Positions 46,335 through 59,515 of a DNA stretch of 64,000 bases are shown one piece after another (position 1 is the stretch's first letter; every line of letters begins with the position of its first letter). Where the stretch lies: assembly GCF_000149955.1 (NCBI RefSeq), contig NC_030990.1, positions 1,054,001-1,118,000 on the forward strand, written 5' to 3'. Both the position numbers and the translations under genes were made by a program. The DNA comes from Fusarium oxysporum f. sp. lycopersici 4287 (Eukaryota; Ascomycota; Sordariomycetes; Hypocreales; Nectriaceae). The notes under the pieces were generated by a model, which saw only the letters and a list, made by a program, of their open reading frames with translations, had not been told where the DNA came from and made no database searches.

Positions 46335-49300
46335 GCGATCGCCCACAAAAGGGTGCATACAGGGTAGGAGAGTAAAGGGTTCATCATTGCCATGGACTTA
46401 CACGGTCCATAGCCCTACGAGGGCTGCCGGTGGAAATGGATGAGGGAGATGGGGTTGGAACACCTAGCGAATCTACACATCATTACGATCATGAATTCAC
46501 GCATTCTGTTTTGTTGACCGACAGACTAGTGTTACCCTCTGCTCAGCTTATGACAAGCTAATAACTCAGTATATTCGAATGCTCGCTTGGGTATGATATC
46601 TCATCAGCGTAAGTGGGTTTCACAGCTCTCTGAAACTCCCCATGCCTACGACTTGCATGGCGACCGTCTTGACTTTGTCCGCTCTCGAGACGAAGACAAA
46701 AGCTTCGGTTCATAGGGGGCTACTATCAGTGTGAACTTCAAGCCTAAAGGCATGAATGATTCGCTTCTTCATCTTCAGCTCATTCATTAGACCATTATTG
46801 AATTCGGCAGTTTATCCACCCTAATGAATTATAGCTCCACGGGTTTCTTGATTACTTACCAAGGGTAATAGAGTGCTGCTAATATTAAATTCATACAAAA
46901 GGCCATCGATAGAGACTCATATTTTCCTAGTTTATAACCAGGATTCGGATCGTTCGGGCATGTTGCTCATCGAGACCTCTCTCAGCACCGTGCAGAATTA
47001 CATCAACGCCATATCACTTTATCACGTTCAACTTGGTAGGAATAACGGTCTTTGGAAGGGCGACCGTGAGATCTTTTTCTGAAATTGTTTGAATCTAATA
47101 TGTCAGCATCCCAGGAGAGTGCGCGATCAAGTCTTGTGTGGGAAGTCATATCATTCCCACAAATCCATTTTACCCTGCGTCAATGAATGAGACTCAATTT
47201 ACTCATGATCTCTAAAAGGGCCGTTCCTATATTATTCTAAAGTTGGAATATATGCCAGAGCTGGAAAAGACTATTGTCTATTGCCTCTCAAAGCGACCAT
47301 GCAACGCCCATCCAGGCGGGAGTCGGAATATGCCCTCGCTCAGGGCGCATTCGCACAAGATAATTACATCAGCAAACTCTAACGCTTTACGACACTCTGA
47401 ATACGATTAAGATAAACGTGCCGCGACGGCTATGACGGATATAAAGGCGTGCCGAACGCGTGGCTGAGGCCCCTTTTTCGGTATGCTCGGACGACTTCAA
47501 CATCGTCCAACCATATATATACTTTACAGGGGCCGCCCGTCTTGGGTGAAACTCAAAACATGCGCCTCGTAGCCTTGACGAGGCTGATGTTCGTTTTCGC
47601 AGAACATGGCAGGGCTTGCAGAGGCCATGAGGAAACAAGGCTATGCGACGCTCATGGGGAGAAAGTTCAGAAGTAGGTTATACTTGCCAAATTCAAGTCG
47701 TGATGTTCCTCTGTTTGGATATCCCCGGTGGTGAGACAGGGTGCATCATGTCCACCATGTCCATATCCAACGACACACCCTCTTGAGTGACATCGAGTTA
47801 CTCATGTTTTAGCCCCGAGTCATAGCGGACGTTGCCGGTCGATCCCCGGCGTCGGGTCGGGGCTGCATCATGAACCGCAGCAGCGCCCCCACGTCTCGGA
47901 CCTCGATGTGATGGAATTCAATATGAATGCCGATAATTGTCGGGTTTCGCGTTTCACTTGCTGATATGTCTGGCCTCAAAAGTGTCAAGAATGCTATAGA
48001 TGGCTTGTTATACCAACCCTTTCCAAGAAAAGGATTCCATGTCTCACAACGCCCCAGAAATCTCGGGAGCTATCAGGATACCGGGACCGGGGTGACCGGA
48101 GAATCGGTATTGTAGCACGGCTGGTGAAGATCCGGGGCATGAGGATCCATGTCTGGAGGCTTGCTTGCATCCTTGACAAGCTCATCACACCTCAAGATAC
48201 GGGCGCACAAACAAGCCCTCGGCAGCTGACTCGATGTTGCACGAAACCTTAGCTGCATGTCTCGAACAGCATGCAACCTTTCAATGCGAGTTGTTCAGGT
48301 ATTGGGCTGTCATAATGATGAGGCTAACGAAACGAAATTGTTTCGCTGGGAATTAGTCTCGGTTGTCGATCAGGATGTAACCCTATCTCTAGAGGAACAT
48401 GGATATATCTTGAATATTCAAAGTGGGTTAGGTCGTTTTGTTGGACTAGACAATTGTTTAGTTTGGTTTCGTTTTGTTCCCTCGTCAAATCTCCCTTTGT
48501 TATCTCCAGGAAGCAGAGGGGTGTAAGTTGAGGTTGGTATAAAATGACCTGTCATATTCGGATTTTAGTGTCGTCGAAATTCCGGCTGGCTGGGACGGCG
48601 AACAGACGTCCCTGTTTGTGTTAGGGGGCGTTAGAAATCCGATAGACGAATCGCGGGAGACAAATGCCGGGATTTGATTCGTGATCTGTCGCCAAATGCA
48701 GACGGTGTGTAAGTATTGAGCCGATCAGATCTGATACCGCTGGTTAGCGACAATAGTCGCGCCACCACACTAGATGACATTATTGGCGTGATCGACGAGG
48801 GAGGCATCTTAGACATGTCTTTTGGCACTTTCACGTCTCCATTCTTGAAGAATGGCGCACGTCAGGATTGTATTGTGTATGCATAGCTCAGCCATGGTCT
48901 CAGCTCTCGAGACAAACCCCAAAGCTGAGGAATCACTCTGTTGAACAGTCTGTCAAATTCGCCTATTGGTTACCAGCATCCGCTCAGCTGGAACACCAAA
49001 CACAACTAACCCCCACAAATTGCGGCACAGGCACGCCAACAATACGGCGCAGTCAATGAGTTACATGGATAGTGTTTATGGTGTTTTCTTTTGTTCATCA
49101 ATTGTCCAGCTGACTTCGGTAGCCAAGAAAAGAAAGATGCTCGAGGGAGACCAGAGGGTGAGCTAATGCCCAACGATTCAGCGGTCAGGCGAAGTACTGT
49201 GGAGTTGAGCTTGATAAAGAGTGTCGGTTGCTTTCATCCGCTGCCTGCAGCGGAACAGACGGAACAGAAAGACCACGACGGCTGGAAGACACGGCGAGAC

Positions 49301-52300
49301 TTGGAAGCGTCGCGATTCAAAAGGGGTCAATTAGGTTAGGCCCAGTCAAGTCTAGCTACTTGGGAATGGATGCATCGAGAGGTCAGATGATGCAAATGAT
49401 GGAGGCGAGTTGATGCCCGATGCATGATACTTGATGCTTGATATGCTGAACTGGGGCGGTCTCAGAGATGGATGGATGACACATCAAACAGCCCAATTCT
49501 TGCAGCTAAGAAGTAATGGTACAGCGTGTAAAGTCAACGTCAAAAAGGGCAGAGTTTCAATTAGGCGTCGGTGTCATTAGGCTCTAACGTGAGGGCATTC
49601 ATGCATCTCTCGAGATGTTTCCCTGTTGTTGCGATATGTTTCCCCATTAGAAGCAGTTGCCGTGTCAGAGCGTCAGCTGCGATTCGACAAAAATGTTTCA
49701 GCCTCATTTGGATTGCGTTGCATCGCATCAGCGAGGGGCAACGTGATCGACGTTGGGGCGTTCACAGCCGTTGGACCTCAAGGCTCAAGCCCCAAATCCT
49801 TCCATGATTGTGGCGAGTAAGTACGTGATCGAGTGATTGGGCTGATATTGGGTAGGGCGACATGAACAGAGCGATAATCTTGCGCCTTTTTGATGCTATG
49901 TTAGGCATCGGCCAAGTCGAGATACTGGAAGGGGAATTTGTTGGTGATGGTTCACGAGCAAGTCAGGCGGGGTGCAGCAATTGGCTGGAGAATTCGGATG
50001 AAGCAGAAATGCAGCTAAATCGTGACTATGACAAAAAGAAACGAATCATGTTTGTCAATGCGGATGCGCCTCCACGCTTTTGGTCTACTAGAGTCGATTG
50101 CGTTACTGTAGAGTAAAGCTGATCCGTAAAAGAAGAAGAAAAGTTGGATGTAAAGAAGAAAAGAGAAGCGAGGGTATCCCCGCTCTTAAGAGCGCAAGTA
50201 TAGGTAGGAGGGGTCCATCCAGCTCAGTTCAGTCCGCCTCGTTCTTTCCTCACTAAACCCGGCTGAGTTTGGGCAACTCGATAAGGTCCAAAGGAAGAGA
50301 GAGAATTGGGTGTAAGTGAAAGTCCGTTCGCGACTATTATCCAGTCTAACAAGTCACTAGGTTTCGAGGACACGTCAGTAGAATATGGATTATCATCTGA
50401 TCCTGCCTATCTTTGACTGGTCACGTCGCTATTATTAGTGTTGCCAGATAAAGAGTTTACTGGAGATAGACTGGGCTCAACTCAATCAACTAGTAGATTT
50501 CGAAACAAAAGGTTTATTTGGTTGGTAAAACACAACTGCCGAGGACTGTGTTGCAGCTGACCAGTCATCTGTCATTGTAACTGCAACCAACTGCATCACG
50601 TATGTATGTACCTGTGTGTAAGCCCCCCTAAGAACCACCTTAGTCGAAATACCGTTGTTACCAATCGTCCATCTCTCGCATGCTTAAATCGAAACCCCTT
50701 GTGGCATTCGTGGCTCTGTCCTGACAAGGATATGCTTGATATCTTTGTTAGCAGAGCGGAACAGAGACTCCTCAGTAACATTCAGAGAGGAGATGCTGTG
50801 CCGTGTTACTCCCTCCACTGATTGATGATCACCAAAACAGAGCAGAATCTAGATCTCCGGGAATCTCCCGAATGTAACTGAGCAATAATGTCATCCCTTC
50901 CCAAGCCTAATGATGATGGTGATATGTTATTTGCTTTTTATGTCACTTTCTTTTTTGGCTTCATGTCTTCTCAGCCACGGTGGATTACATGCTCCATGCC
51001 AACTTATGGATGTCCTGTCAAGCAGAACCTGGTACATAGCCCCCACTTGACTCGCGTAATGTTCCACAACTCCCACACCCCCAAGCCACACACTGTCCAT
51101 TGGCTCACAGCGACCGGGTAGGGCAGACGCCTCTTGTTTTGAAGTGCTTGTACCTGCATAAGAAGCCACTTTTGCGGGAAGACAACCGACTCTACTTTGT
51201 ACCAGGTACGTATCGTTTCGCCATGACACTGTTGCACCTATGCACATGAAAATGTAAATGCGAATGCGCCTCTCTCTTGCAGCGAAGCTCGGCTCGGCTC
51301 AGCTTCACAAAGCGCCCAACTTTGACAGGCCAGAGAATTTCTTTTGCCAGCAGAGAAAACTGGACTTGGCTGGTTGACAATGTTTCTTCTTTTGTTTCAG
51401 AGACTGAAGAGGAAAGTCATCATGCTTGAGTGCATGCGTGTGTGTGAGAGATGCATTAGGCTGCGCCTCTCCTGTGTAACCAACCAACCTCGTCCTTCAC
51501 AAATGCGGCCTATAATTAACAAAGGCGCACGGGACATGTCGGTGAACTCAACAAAGTCACCGAGTTATCTGTCGGTGAGTTGATGTGTTGTTGGCGGTTC
51601 TGCACTCATTAGCCATGAAGAAAGAAGCTCAACATGAAAATAAACTAGGGCGAGTTTAAGGCAGCCATGTTCAACTTCAATTGTATACCAACAAATACCA
51701 CGATCCCTCTGATACCCACACAGGATCACAACGGAGCTTAAGTCTGGCTAAATATTGGCTTCAAACGAGTGTTGAAGACCATCATGAGGGAACATAGACA
51801 GAAAACATCCACAGTCGGAGACATGCCCAAGAAAACCACATTCAGTAAAGCTGCTCTTCGATATTCAAGATAAATCTGTCGATAACCCACTTAGAACAAA
51901 AGCTCAGGTACCAAAAAGCACTCGCCTAACCATCAAAACCTCAGCCATCATCTTTTTTTCCCCTTATACTGCACATGTTGTCACTGAAGACTAACCAGCC
52001 TATAATATTCGCAGGGATCAAACTCAGCCCGCTTTCTCTCGCAAGCAATACCCTTCAGGAATAACCCCGATGGCAACTCCCGTTTCTTTAACTACGGATA
52101 TTACAGTAGAGTAGGTAACTAATTAACCCCTGGCCTGATATTGATCCCCCCCTGCTTTGTCGCTTGTCCTGTCTTGTCAGGTCTTGTCCTTCAAATTCTT
52201 AGGGCGGCCCCTCTCACTTACATGGGTCTCTTGTCACTTTTCTAAACGAGGCGCCATCACATCCATTCCCATATCCATCCATCGATCTGCTTGTCAATCC

Positions 52301-53373
52301 TCTCCTTGGTTAGTTAATAACATTGCGGGGGCCAAGCTCCTAGAGTCTACGTACCTCACCGACCTATGCTACGGATGTTAATCCATTCCATTGGAGCCAA
52401 TTGTAAGCTGGTAACATTGGGCATAAATCACCACACCGTAAAGTTCTCCCTGCTATGGCTATGGCCATGCCAATTCATTCACTGTCACAATTTTTAATGC
52501 CTAATAAAAGCACTCCTCAGTAACAGTACAATTCTATCAGCTTCTATTCAAAAATGCGTCTCATCCTGGTATTCCCATTCATCTAACATAGCTGGCAAGC
52601 CCGCGAGGTTCTTCCAGTTCCACTCTTTTTGCCCGCCCTCCTAAATGCTGTAAACCCATGACCGCAGCCTTTCTCTAACTCAAAGCAAGGCTCGGTAATA
52701 ATAGTACAGCGCTGCCAAGTCTATCTTGGAAGCCTGATGAGAAAAGAAGAAGAGAAAGAGAAAATATGAAACCCAGCCCAACCCAACCCAACCCAACCCT
52801 GACCTTTGCTCCAACCACAGCAAGGCAACTTGATGCAAGTCTGAACGCCTTTCCCCGAAATCATTATCCACGCGCCCTTCGGTGTCAAACCCTTATCCAT
52901 TTGCCTCTGCAATGACCAGCAATGTATCCCATACCCGTATAATACATAGAGTATTGACCATACCCTCTTTTCCATTGAACCCCGCGATGCAATCATGATT
53001 GTAGTAATCCTATGCCTTCGTACACTGCCAGCAAATGGTGGGAGAAAGTCTGGCAAAAACAACATAAAAAGAAACTCGTGAACAGCCCGTTGGGCTTACC
53101 ATACATGACATCAACCCAAGTCGTAAAGTGCGAGTGGCGAGGGGGTAAGCATAATACGCAACAAAACGATCCATACATCGACGTGTGAAAATAAAACAGT
53201 TGCAAAGCGCAACGAAAACAGCAGATCCCTTATTGCAGCTGGCGCTCAATACAGTGGCGCAATGCGGGCATTGGGCCGCGATGCCTGAATTTTGAACGCA
53301 AATATCGGTGTCAAAAATGAGCCGTGTGTGTGAGACATGTGTTTGAGTCCTTGTGCAGTGTTGACTGTGTGCG
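46335..53373. other. 7 kb gene-free convergent interval
   Basis: Flanked by the 3' ends of CNB1 (plus) and the Ser/Gln-rich gene (minus). No open frame above about 105 codons, and none with a known motif or plausible splicing. A GC-rich patch lies at 47820-47900 and an AACCC repeat at 52770-52799. No tRNA box pairs, 5S or U6 signature were seen. Its length is odd for a convergent interval. Confidence 0.6.
52770..52799. repeat. Short (AACCC)n repeat
   Basis: About five units of AACCC/AGCCC. It is not the TTAGGG telomere unit, and it sits internally beside an A/G-rich stretch. Confidence 0.85.
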
Positions 53374-54743
53374 TTATCGGTTGCCGCTGTCACTGCCTTC
53401 TTCTGAAGCATCGTATAAATCCAGACAGTCTTCGAGAACTGCACGCACATGTTAGCGAATCCGGTCAGACTCTCTGGGTGGGACTGCATGTGCTCACCAG
53501 CAGTTATTTGATCTTCCCATACTCCATATTGATAGTCCACCAGGCCATGGCGCTCAATACCGTCACATAGCCTTATTAGTTCGTTTCCCATCTTTTTAAT
53601 CATAGCTTTTGGAACCAGACTTTGCGTTCTTGAAAGTTGTTGGGATGAAGTCATTATCTCAATTTGGCGCTGGCCTAATCCGAGCCAAGCGTGGTTGAAG
53701 TCGTTCCACAGTTGAATACGATCAGCATGGAGGTTGGTATCGTCAAGATTAAGGCCTGGGAACGCAACAGTGGTTAGCTCCGGCTTTCTTCTGTTCCCCT
53801 CCACGATTCCATAGACAGTGTAATACATACCTAGATCTGCGACCTGAGACAACAGCCAGCTAGTGACGCTAAGCAATGTCTCAGATGCACTCTCAAGAGA
53901 TCCATTCACTATCTCCTGAAATATGCTCCCTAGCTGCCTCTGGTAACTGACCCATTTCTCCTCGAGGGCGCCTTCTGCATAGTCGTGGTCGTCTGTCATT
54001 GAAACATCGGCGGTGTTTGTTGCCTGCGGCATTGCGCTCACAGTGGACATGCTGTTGCTCGCATAATTCATGGCATTGCTTTGCTGATAAACATTCGCGG
54101 ATCCGCTTGAGCCCTGCGCCGGTTGCTGTAGACTCGGGCCAGCTGAGGCTCCAGTCTCAGACCCAAAGTAGCTCGAGGCGACGTCTGGTGGCATCATTTG
54201 CATAGCTGCAGGTTGCCGCGAGCTGAATTGCTGCGCATCGTAAACTGTGTTTTGCGTGCTCGGTTGGCCAACGTTATACATCATCGTAGCTGCGGTACTG
54301 TAGCCGCCAAAGCCTTGCGCTTGGCGAGAGTCGTGGCCGTACTCAGAGCCATAAGCTATAGCTGTGCCAGGCATATTTGCCGTCGAGAACGATGCACTAG
54401 ATTCTGAATAGTAGCTACTGTAGTTACCCGGAGCTCCCATGCCTCGCCCTGACGATGAAGGGCCAGCAAGGGATGCAGGGCGATATCTGTCGTTGGAAAT
54501 TCCAGCGAGCGAACGGCGCTGTTGTGACGGATCGTTAAGTGAGTATCTCTGATTGGGGTTCGAATGGACCGGCGGTTCATTCTGCCTCCTCATACGGTTC
54601 GAGTCGTCCATGCCCCGAAGACCTTCGATACCACACGACCCTGCTGTCGGTCCCAGCTGATGGGTGGTCGGCAACGCTGGTGACTGTAAGGCAGCCAGTT
54701 TCAATGTCCCGGAATAGTTACACAATAAACGGTGCTGTATCAA
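53374..54743 (-). CDS. Ser/Gln-rich protein with conserved-looking helical C-terminus, unidentified
   Basis: Not recognised. Exons are 54743-53831, 53755-53498 and 53438-53374, with introns of 75 and 59 nt (GTATGT and GTGAGC donors, GCTAAC branch). The model gives 411 aa from the ATG at 54743, or 367 aa from the ATG at 54611. Residues up to about 265 are low-complexity Ser/Gln/Asn/Tyr. The C-terminal 140 residues are ordered and helical: LEEKWVSYQRQLGSIFQEIV, ETLLSVTSWLLSQVADLGLN, LHADRIQLWNDFNHAWLGLG, MGNELIRLCDGIERHGLVDY, then ITAVLEDCLDLYDASEEGSD. Unspliced reading adds a 150-residue unnatural tail, so the splices are well supported. The start is uncertain: an acceptor-like CTTACAG lies at about 54684, so an upstream exon may exist. 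Probably a nuclear regulator; that is a guess from composition. Confidence 0.72.
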
Positions 54744-57700
54744 CGGGGAGGAAAGGGTATCCTTTTAAAACAAAATGATGTGGTTGCAAATATGTGACGG
54801 AACTGTGTTGTTGATAGTGCTGGAGGGGTCACCGCGGGGTTGCTGAAGAGGTGAAGTCCACAGTGGGAGTAGTCGCGATGATCGATAGTCGGGGGGTGTG
54901 GTGAGGCAGGGAATGGATGGCTAGCTGGGGAAGATAGTAGTCGAGTTGAGAGATCAAACGGCTCTGCAAGCAGGGTGCCGCTGGCCTATTATTCGCAAAC
55001 AAAACACAGCGGTTTACTGATCAGGCAAGAGAGCTGATGGCTCAGCCGGGGATCTGGGTAGCAACGTAGTTTATCAAGTCGACTCCCAATCGTAAGCTAG
55101 AGCCTAGCGCGTTCATGCCCGGTAGAGGCTGGACGTCGAAAAGATGACGAAGAACAAGGCGTTAGTTAGGTCTAAGTAGCTTTGTCTGGGGCTTTGGGGC
55201 CCAGGGCTGATTTGCGGATGAGTTGTCAAACGGTTGTCTCGCCGTCAACTAGGAGGATCCTGGCCAAGACCCCATGTAAGAGACCTTGAGCATGACAAGC
55301 TCGAGCCCACTGCGATCTGCTGGGGCCACTACAATGCACCAGGGTCTCTATGAGGGACCAAGTAGATGCTCTAGGAAAAAAGCTTTCACTAAGCCGGTAC
55401 GGGCGTACGATTCCGCCGAGTCGGTGTGGTGACAGTCTTTTGGTCACGTTGAGGAGGATATGACTGAGAGAAGTTAACAAAAACGAGGATGTATGATCGA
55501 AGGGTCAACAGTGGGGCACGGGAATAGACGTGAGTCGCGGAGATGACGAAATTCATCAATAGCAAACAGAGGATAGCCAAGGGATCTATATAGAATACTC
55601 GCAGAGAAAGCATTGCACTCGCTGGAGGGCACTATGATATGCTTAGGGTCCACCATTGGAGGCAGGGGCAATGTGACTGATGAGACTCGCTGTGGACTCA
55701 GAAGGGGTTTCGATGAGAAGGGAGGGGGGTGTACAGTAGACCAGATGTGAGGGACAAGCAGGACAAGTGAGGCGTATCGTTTTAGACTACTAGCTAAAGA
55801 CGCTGTGTGAATGGCGTCAGGGCAGCCGACATACATGTTAAGCCCATGGAGAAATCCAAGATTGAGGCAAGATGAATGCACGCGTGTGTAACCCGAGCAT
55901 TGGATTGAATGGGCAAGGAGCATTGTATGCTTCAGCATCATCCGCAGAAGGGGAGCTGATCCAAAGAAGATATGAGGCAAGGTGGGAAACGGAAGTGAGT
56001 GGCCCAAACCACTAAGAGAAATCGAAGTCCAGGAAGAAACGCCAGCAATTGCGGCTACAATGGTACGTAGCCTGGAAGCAAGAGATCCATTCAACAAAGA
56101 GGGCTCATGAGAACGGGTTTGGAAATTGAGGAAGGATCGGCGTCGTCCTTCTCCATCCACCACGTAACCAGCCTAGGCCACCACCCCTGGCCCAGTACCT
56201 TGGGTAAGAGGCGCCAGGAAGATTGGAGGAATGGTACATATCGAAGTGGCTTGCCTGGGCGTGAATTGAGCGGACGGAGGGTGTAGCGTCTCGGATCCTG
56301 GGGCGCCATGGGTGCTTTGCGCAAGTACCGGACCGCTTTTTGAGCCGTGGCCCTAGTAAACATCCGGTAGTCATTGCAATTGCTCATGCTGGGCGCTGAA
56401 CAGCGGCTTCTCCTGCTTTCCATCCACTGGTGACTAAATGTTGGAATCCTGTTCTGCTTTTTTTCGTCGTCAGAAGCTGGGTATCAATGCATTAGATGAG
56501 AAAAGCGGTGGTCCTAAGACTGTTGTGGCTGCTATTTCCATCCCATCGCTATCAGGCACTTTGCGTTGACCTTCAAGTCTCTAGAGTCAGGTAGCCGCCA
56601 AAACAGTTTCACGCCTTGCGTTTTAGGGCTGTGGCTCTTAAAGCTCCAGTGCAAGTGGTGAAAAGCAACCAGTGCTCAATTGATATTTTTTGGCTCATTC
56701 TTTGGTTAAAGGGTTAAGTGGGCTAATGCCAGGAAAAACTTGACCCGAGACCCGCCAACCACAACTTGAACACACATGGTGATATTTTCGTAAATTGCAA
56801 GACGCTCAAGCTCTCTTGTTTGAAGTACTTGTCACTGTTAGTTCTGGAAACACCATGTCTCAGTCCATGTATTTCGTAAAATATCATGGCTTGGGAACAT
56901 GAGGGACAGAGTCACCGTACGGGGAACAGAGACAATTGTCGAGGTGTGTGGGTAATTCCTAAGCTCTGCATCATGGTTAAGTGGCTCTGAAAGATTTAAG
57001 CAGATCTGATCGTGTGAAAAATGACCACTATAGCCAAACAAGGCCAAGCGGTTCCTATCAAAGATTGAAGGCTGCCTCCCCAGTGCAAGACAAATGCCAG
57101 CTAAAGTTCGTGCATCGATTACTGTCTTGGAAGATGCCTATGATCGCACGGTTTGCAGGGGATAGTTCGCAAAAGTAACCAGAAAAAGACAAAAAGTGTT
57201 CTCATATCGATCTTAGGCCTGAGCATTATTAGCTGTCTGTTGGGGTTTTCCTCCCGCCTTTGCCTGCCCTATACAAATTAACGTCGGTCGGTAGGTCGAC
57301 TTGACTCTTACGTGTCTATAGCAACCAAGGGCTAGGGATTTGAGGGTGACAAGAAAAGCAACGACAGGCTATTGCAAGGGCTGAAAGTCGTAGGAAAAGA
57401 AAAGAAAAGCAACACAGAGCCAAATCGAGCAATGGCGCTGGTCCACAATCCACATCTGGAGGTGGTTCCAAGTGAGGAAGCCGGAAAGAAACGCTGGCCA
57501 ATCGACAGAGGAGGGCGATACCAACTAAAATCCTTGTTGGAGTTGAGATGCTCGTGCTTTGAACACAACGCGCTTGTTGCTTAAATTGGAGGTAGCTTGA
57601 CCCTCGCGCCAACCGTCCGGAGATGGCGATATTGTTATGGAACGTGCCAGCAATGCTTGAGCTCAGCTTGCTCGGATTCAATTTAATGCTTCAGGCCAAC

Positions 57701-58000
57701 CAGCATAAATGCGCGCCCCTTGTGGGCATGCCATGTTGCTAATAGGGGTTGGCGAATTATCCGGATTTTCGGAAGACACTCATGGCGCCGGGAAAACACT
57801 CAGTTTTGAGCATACTTTGAAGGTTCAATGATGCGGACTTAGATCGGGTTTTAGAATGGCATATGTCATGAGGAGTTGTTCGGACCTTGATCCTGGTTGG
57901 CTTGCGTGAGGAAGATACCAGTCTGACGATGTCGATTCACTGAGCAAAAGTCAGGGCGTTTCCGTGGTTGGTCAATGGCTCGAGGAAAGCGGAAATTTTC

Positions 58001-58643
58001 TCATAAGGACTGGGGTAGGCGTTGGTCAGGGCACCTGCCAGTGAGCGATGCTTGGGATACAGTGGGTAAGGCAGGTGGACTTGAGTGGGTAAATGCCAAC
58101 ATTTTGGAAATGAGACAAAAATAGGCTTCGTCAGCACGATCTAAGGGTCCAGATATTAGACTCTCACATTGATCATCTGTGTCACGAACAAGACTGCAAT
58201 GAGGCTGGTAATCACATACCATCTTAGTGGTTGAGTTTGCTTCGTTGAAGTGGCAATTCCAGCTAACGAGTTTGAGGGGAAAGTCCATGTGATCTTCACA
58301 TTTGGCTGGAAGTTGGCAATAGAAGGTCAGCCTCAGATTCGTTGCCTTGATTCCTGCAACCTCTGTACAACTATGGGGAGGATCCTTCCTGATTGGTATC
58401 GGGTAACTTAGAACGGTTTGGATTGCCTTAACCAGCCACACTTTAAAGACAACCTCGATTTTACCTGTTTCCATAATCTCTTGCCTTTAGTACTAAGCCT
58501 TTCAACATCAACAGCGTCATTAATTTTATAGGTAGACGAGGGCACTTGAACACGAATATCATGTAACTGCTTGATTGTTTCATCACACACGCATTACCCG
58601 TGAGTTTACAAGAGAACCATTGTTGTCCCTTCTTCACCTTCAA
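58001..58643 (-). other. Cluster of unrecognised minus-strand open frames
   Basis: A 157-codon frame (58474-58001) overlaps shorter frames to 58643. One segment, ETIKQLHDIRVQVPSSTYKI then NDAVDVERLSTKGKRLWKQ (about 58576-58460), has protein-like composition, but I could not join it to neighbours by convincing splices. It may be part of a gene continuing into the gap at 58963, or chance. Confidence 0.2.
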
Positions 58644-58962
58644 TGGCTCTACTGTCGTTAGCTACCCTGCATCAACATCTTCAACGGCCGTAGGTGCTTT
58701 GATAATACTGTCAACCAAGGGTCATCACCGAGATCTCCCACCATCCGGCCGACCCCACATCAAGTACCGGTACCTGAATGACCAGGATATCTGCTGAAGC
58801 GCACTAGTTGACGCGCATATCGGATCATGTTTCACGCGTCTAGAACTGCAAAGGCAACGCGCATCAGCCATGCATGAGAATATATCTTTAGTTTGGCTGG
58901 GCAGCTGGGGTTCGAGGGGCGACGATAGTGATGCTGAACTCAAAGCCCAATCATGATACTGC

Positions 58963-59515
58963 NNNNNNNNNNNNNNNNNNNNNNNNNNNNNNNNNNNNNN
59001 NNNNNNNNNNNNNNNNNNNNNNNNNNNNNNNNNNNNNNNNNNNNNNNNNNNNNNNNNNNNNNNNNNNNNNNNNNNNNNNNNNNNNNNNNNNNNNNNNNNN
59101 NNNNNNNNNNNNNNNNNNNNNNNNNNNNNNNNNNNNNNNNNNNNNNNNNNNNNNNNNNNNNNNNNNNNNNNNNNNNNNNNNNNNNNNNNNNNNNNNNNNN
59201 NNNNNNNNNNNNNNNNNNNNNNNNNNNNNNNNNNNNNNNNNNNNNNNNNNNNNNNNNNNNNNNNNNNNNNNNNNNNNNNNNNNNNNNNNNNNNNNNNNNN
59301 NNNNNNNNNNNNNNNNNNNNNNNNNNNNNNNNNNNNNNNNNNNNNNNNNNNNNNNNNNNNNNNNNNNNNNNNNNNNNNNNNNNNNNNNNNNNNNNNNNNN
59401 NNNNNNNNNNNNNNNNNNNNNNNNNNNNNNNNNNNNNNNNNNNNNNNNNNNNNNNNNNNNNNNNNNNNNNNNNNNNNNNNNNNNNNNNNNNNNNNNNNNN
59501 NNNNNNNNNNNNNNN
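58963..59515. other. Assembly gap (553 N)
   Basis: Run of unknown bases; any open frame drawn through it is meaningless. Confidence 1.

Noticed and set aside
52770..52799. AACCC repeat as an interstitial telomere
   Set aside because: The unit is five bases and not the fungal TTAGGG/CCCTAA repeat.
53010..53437. Cys-rich C-terminal extension of the 53-54 kb gene
   Set aside because: It appears only when the 53497-53439 intron is read through; splicing gives LEDCLDLYDASEEGSDSGNR and a stop at 53374.
55474..56163. 229-codon minus-strand frame
   Set aside because: Ser/Leu/Pro-rich without recognisable domain or conserved pattern; kept only as a note in the gene-poor region.
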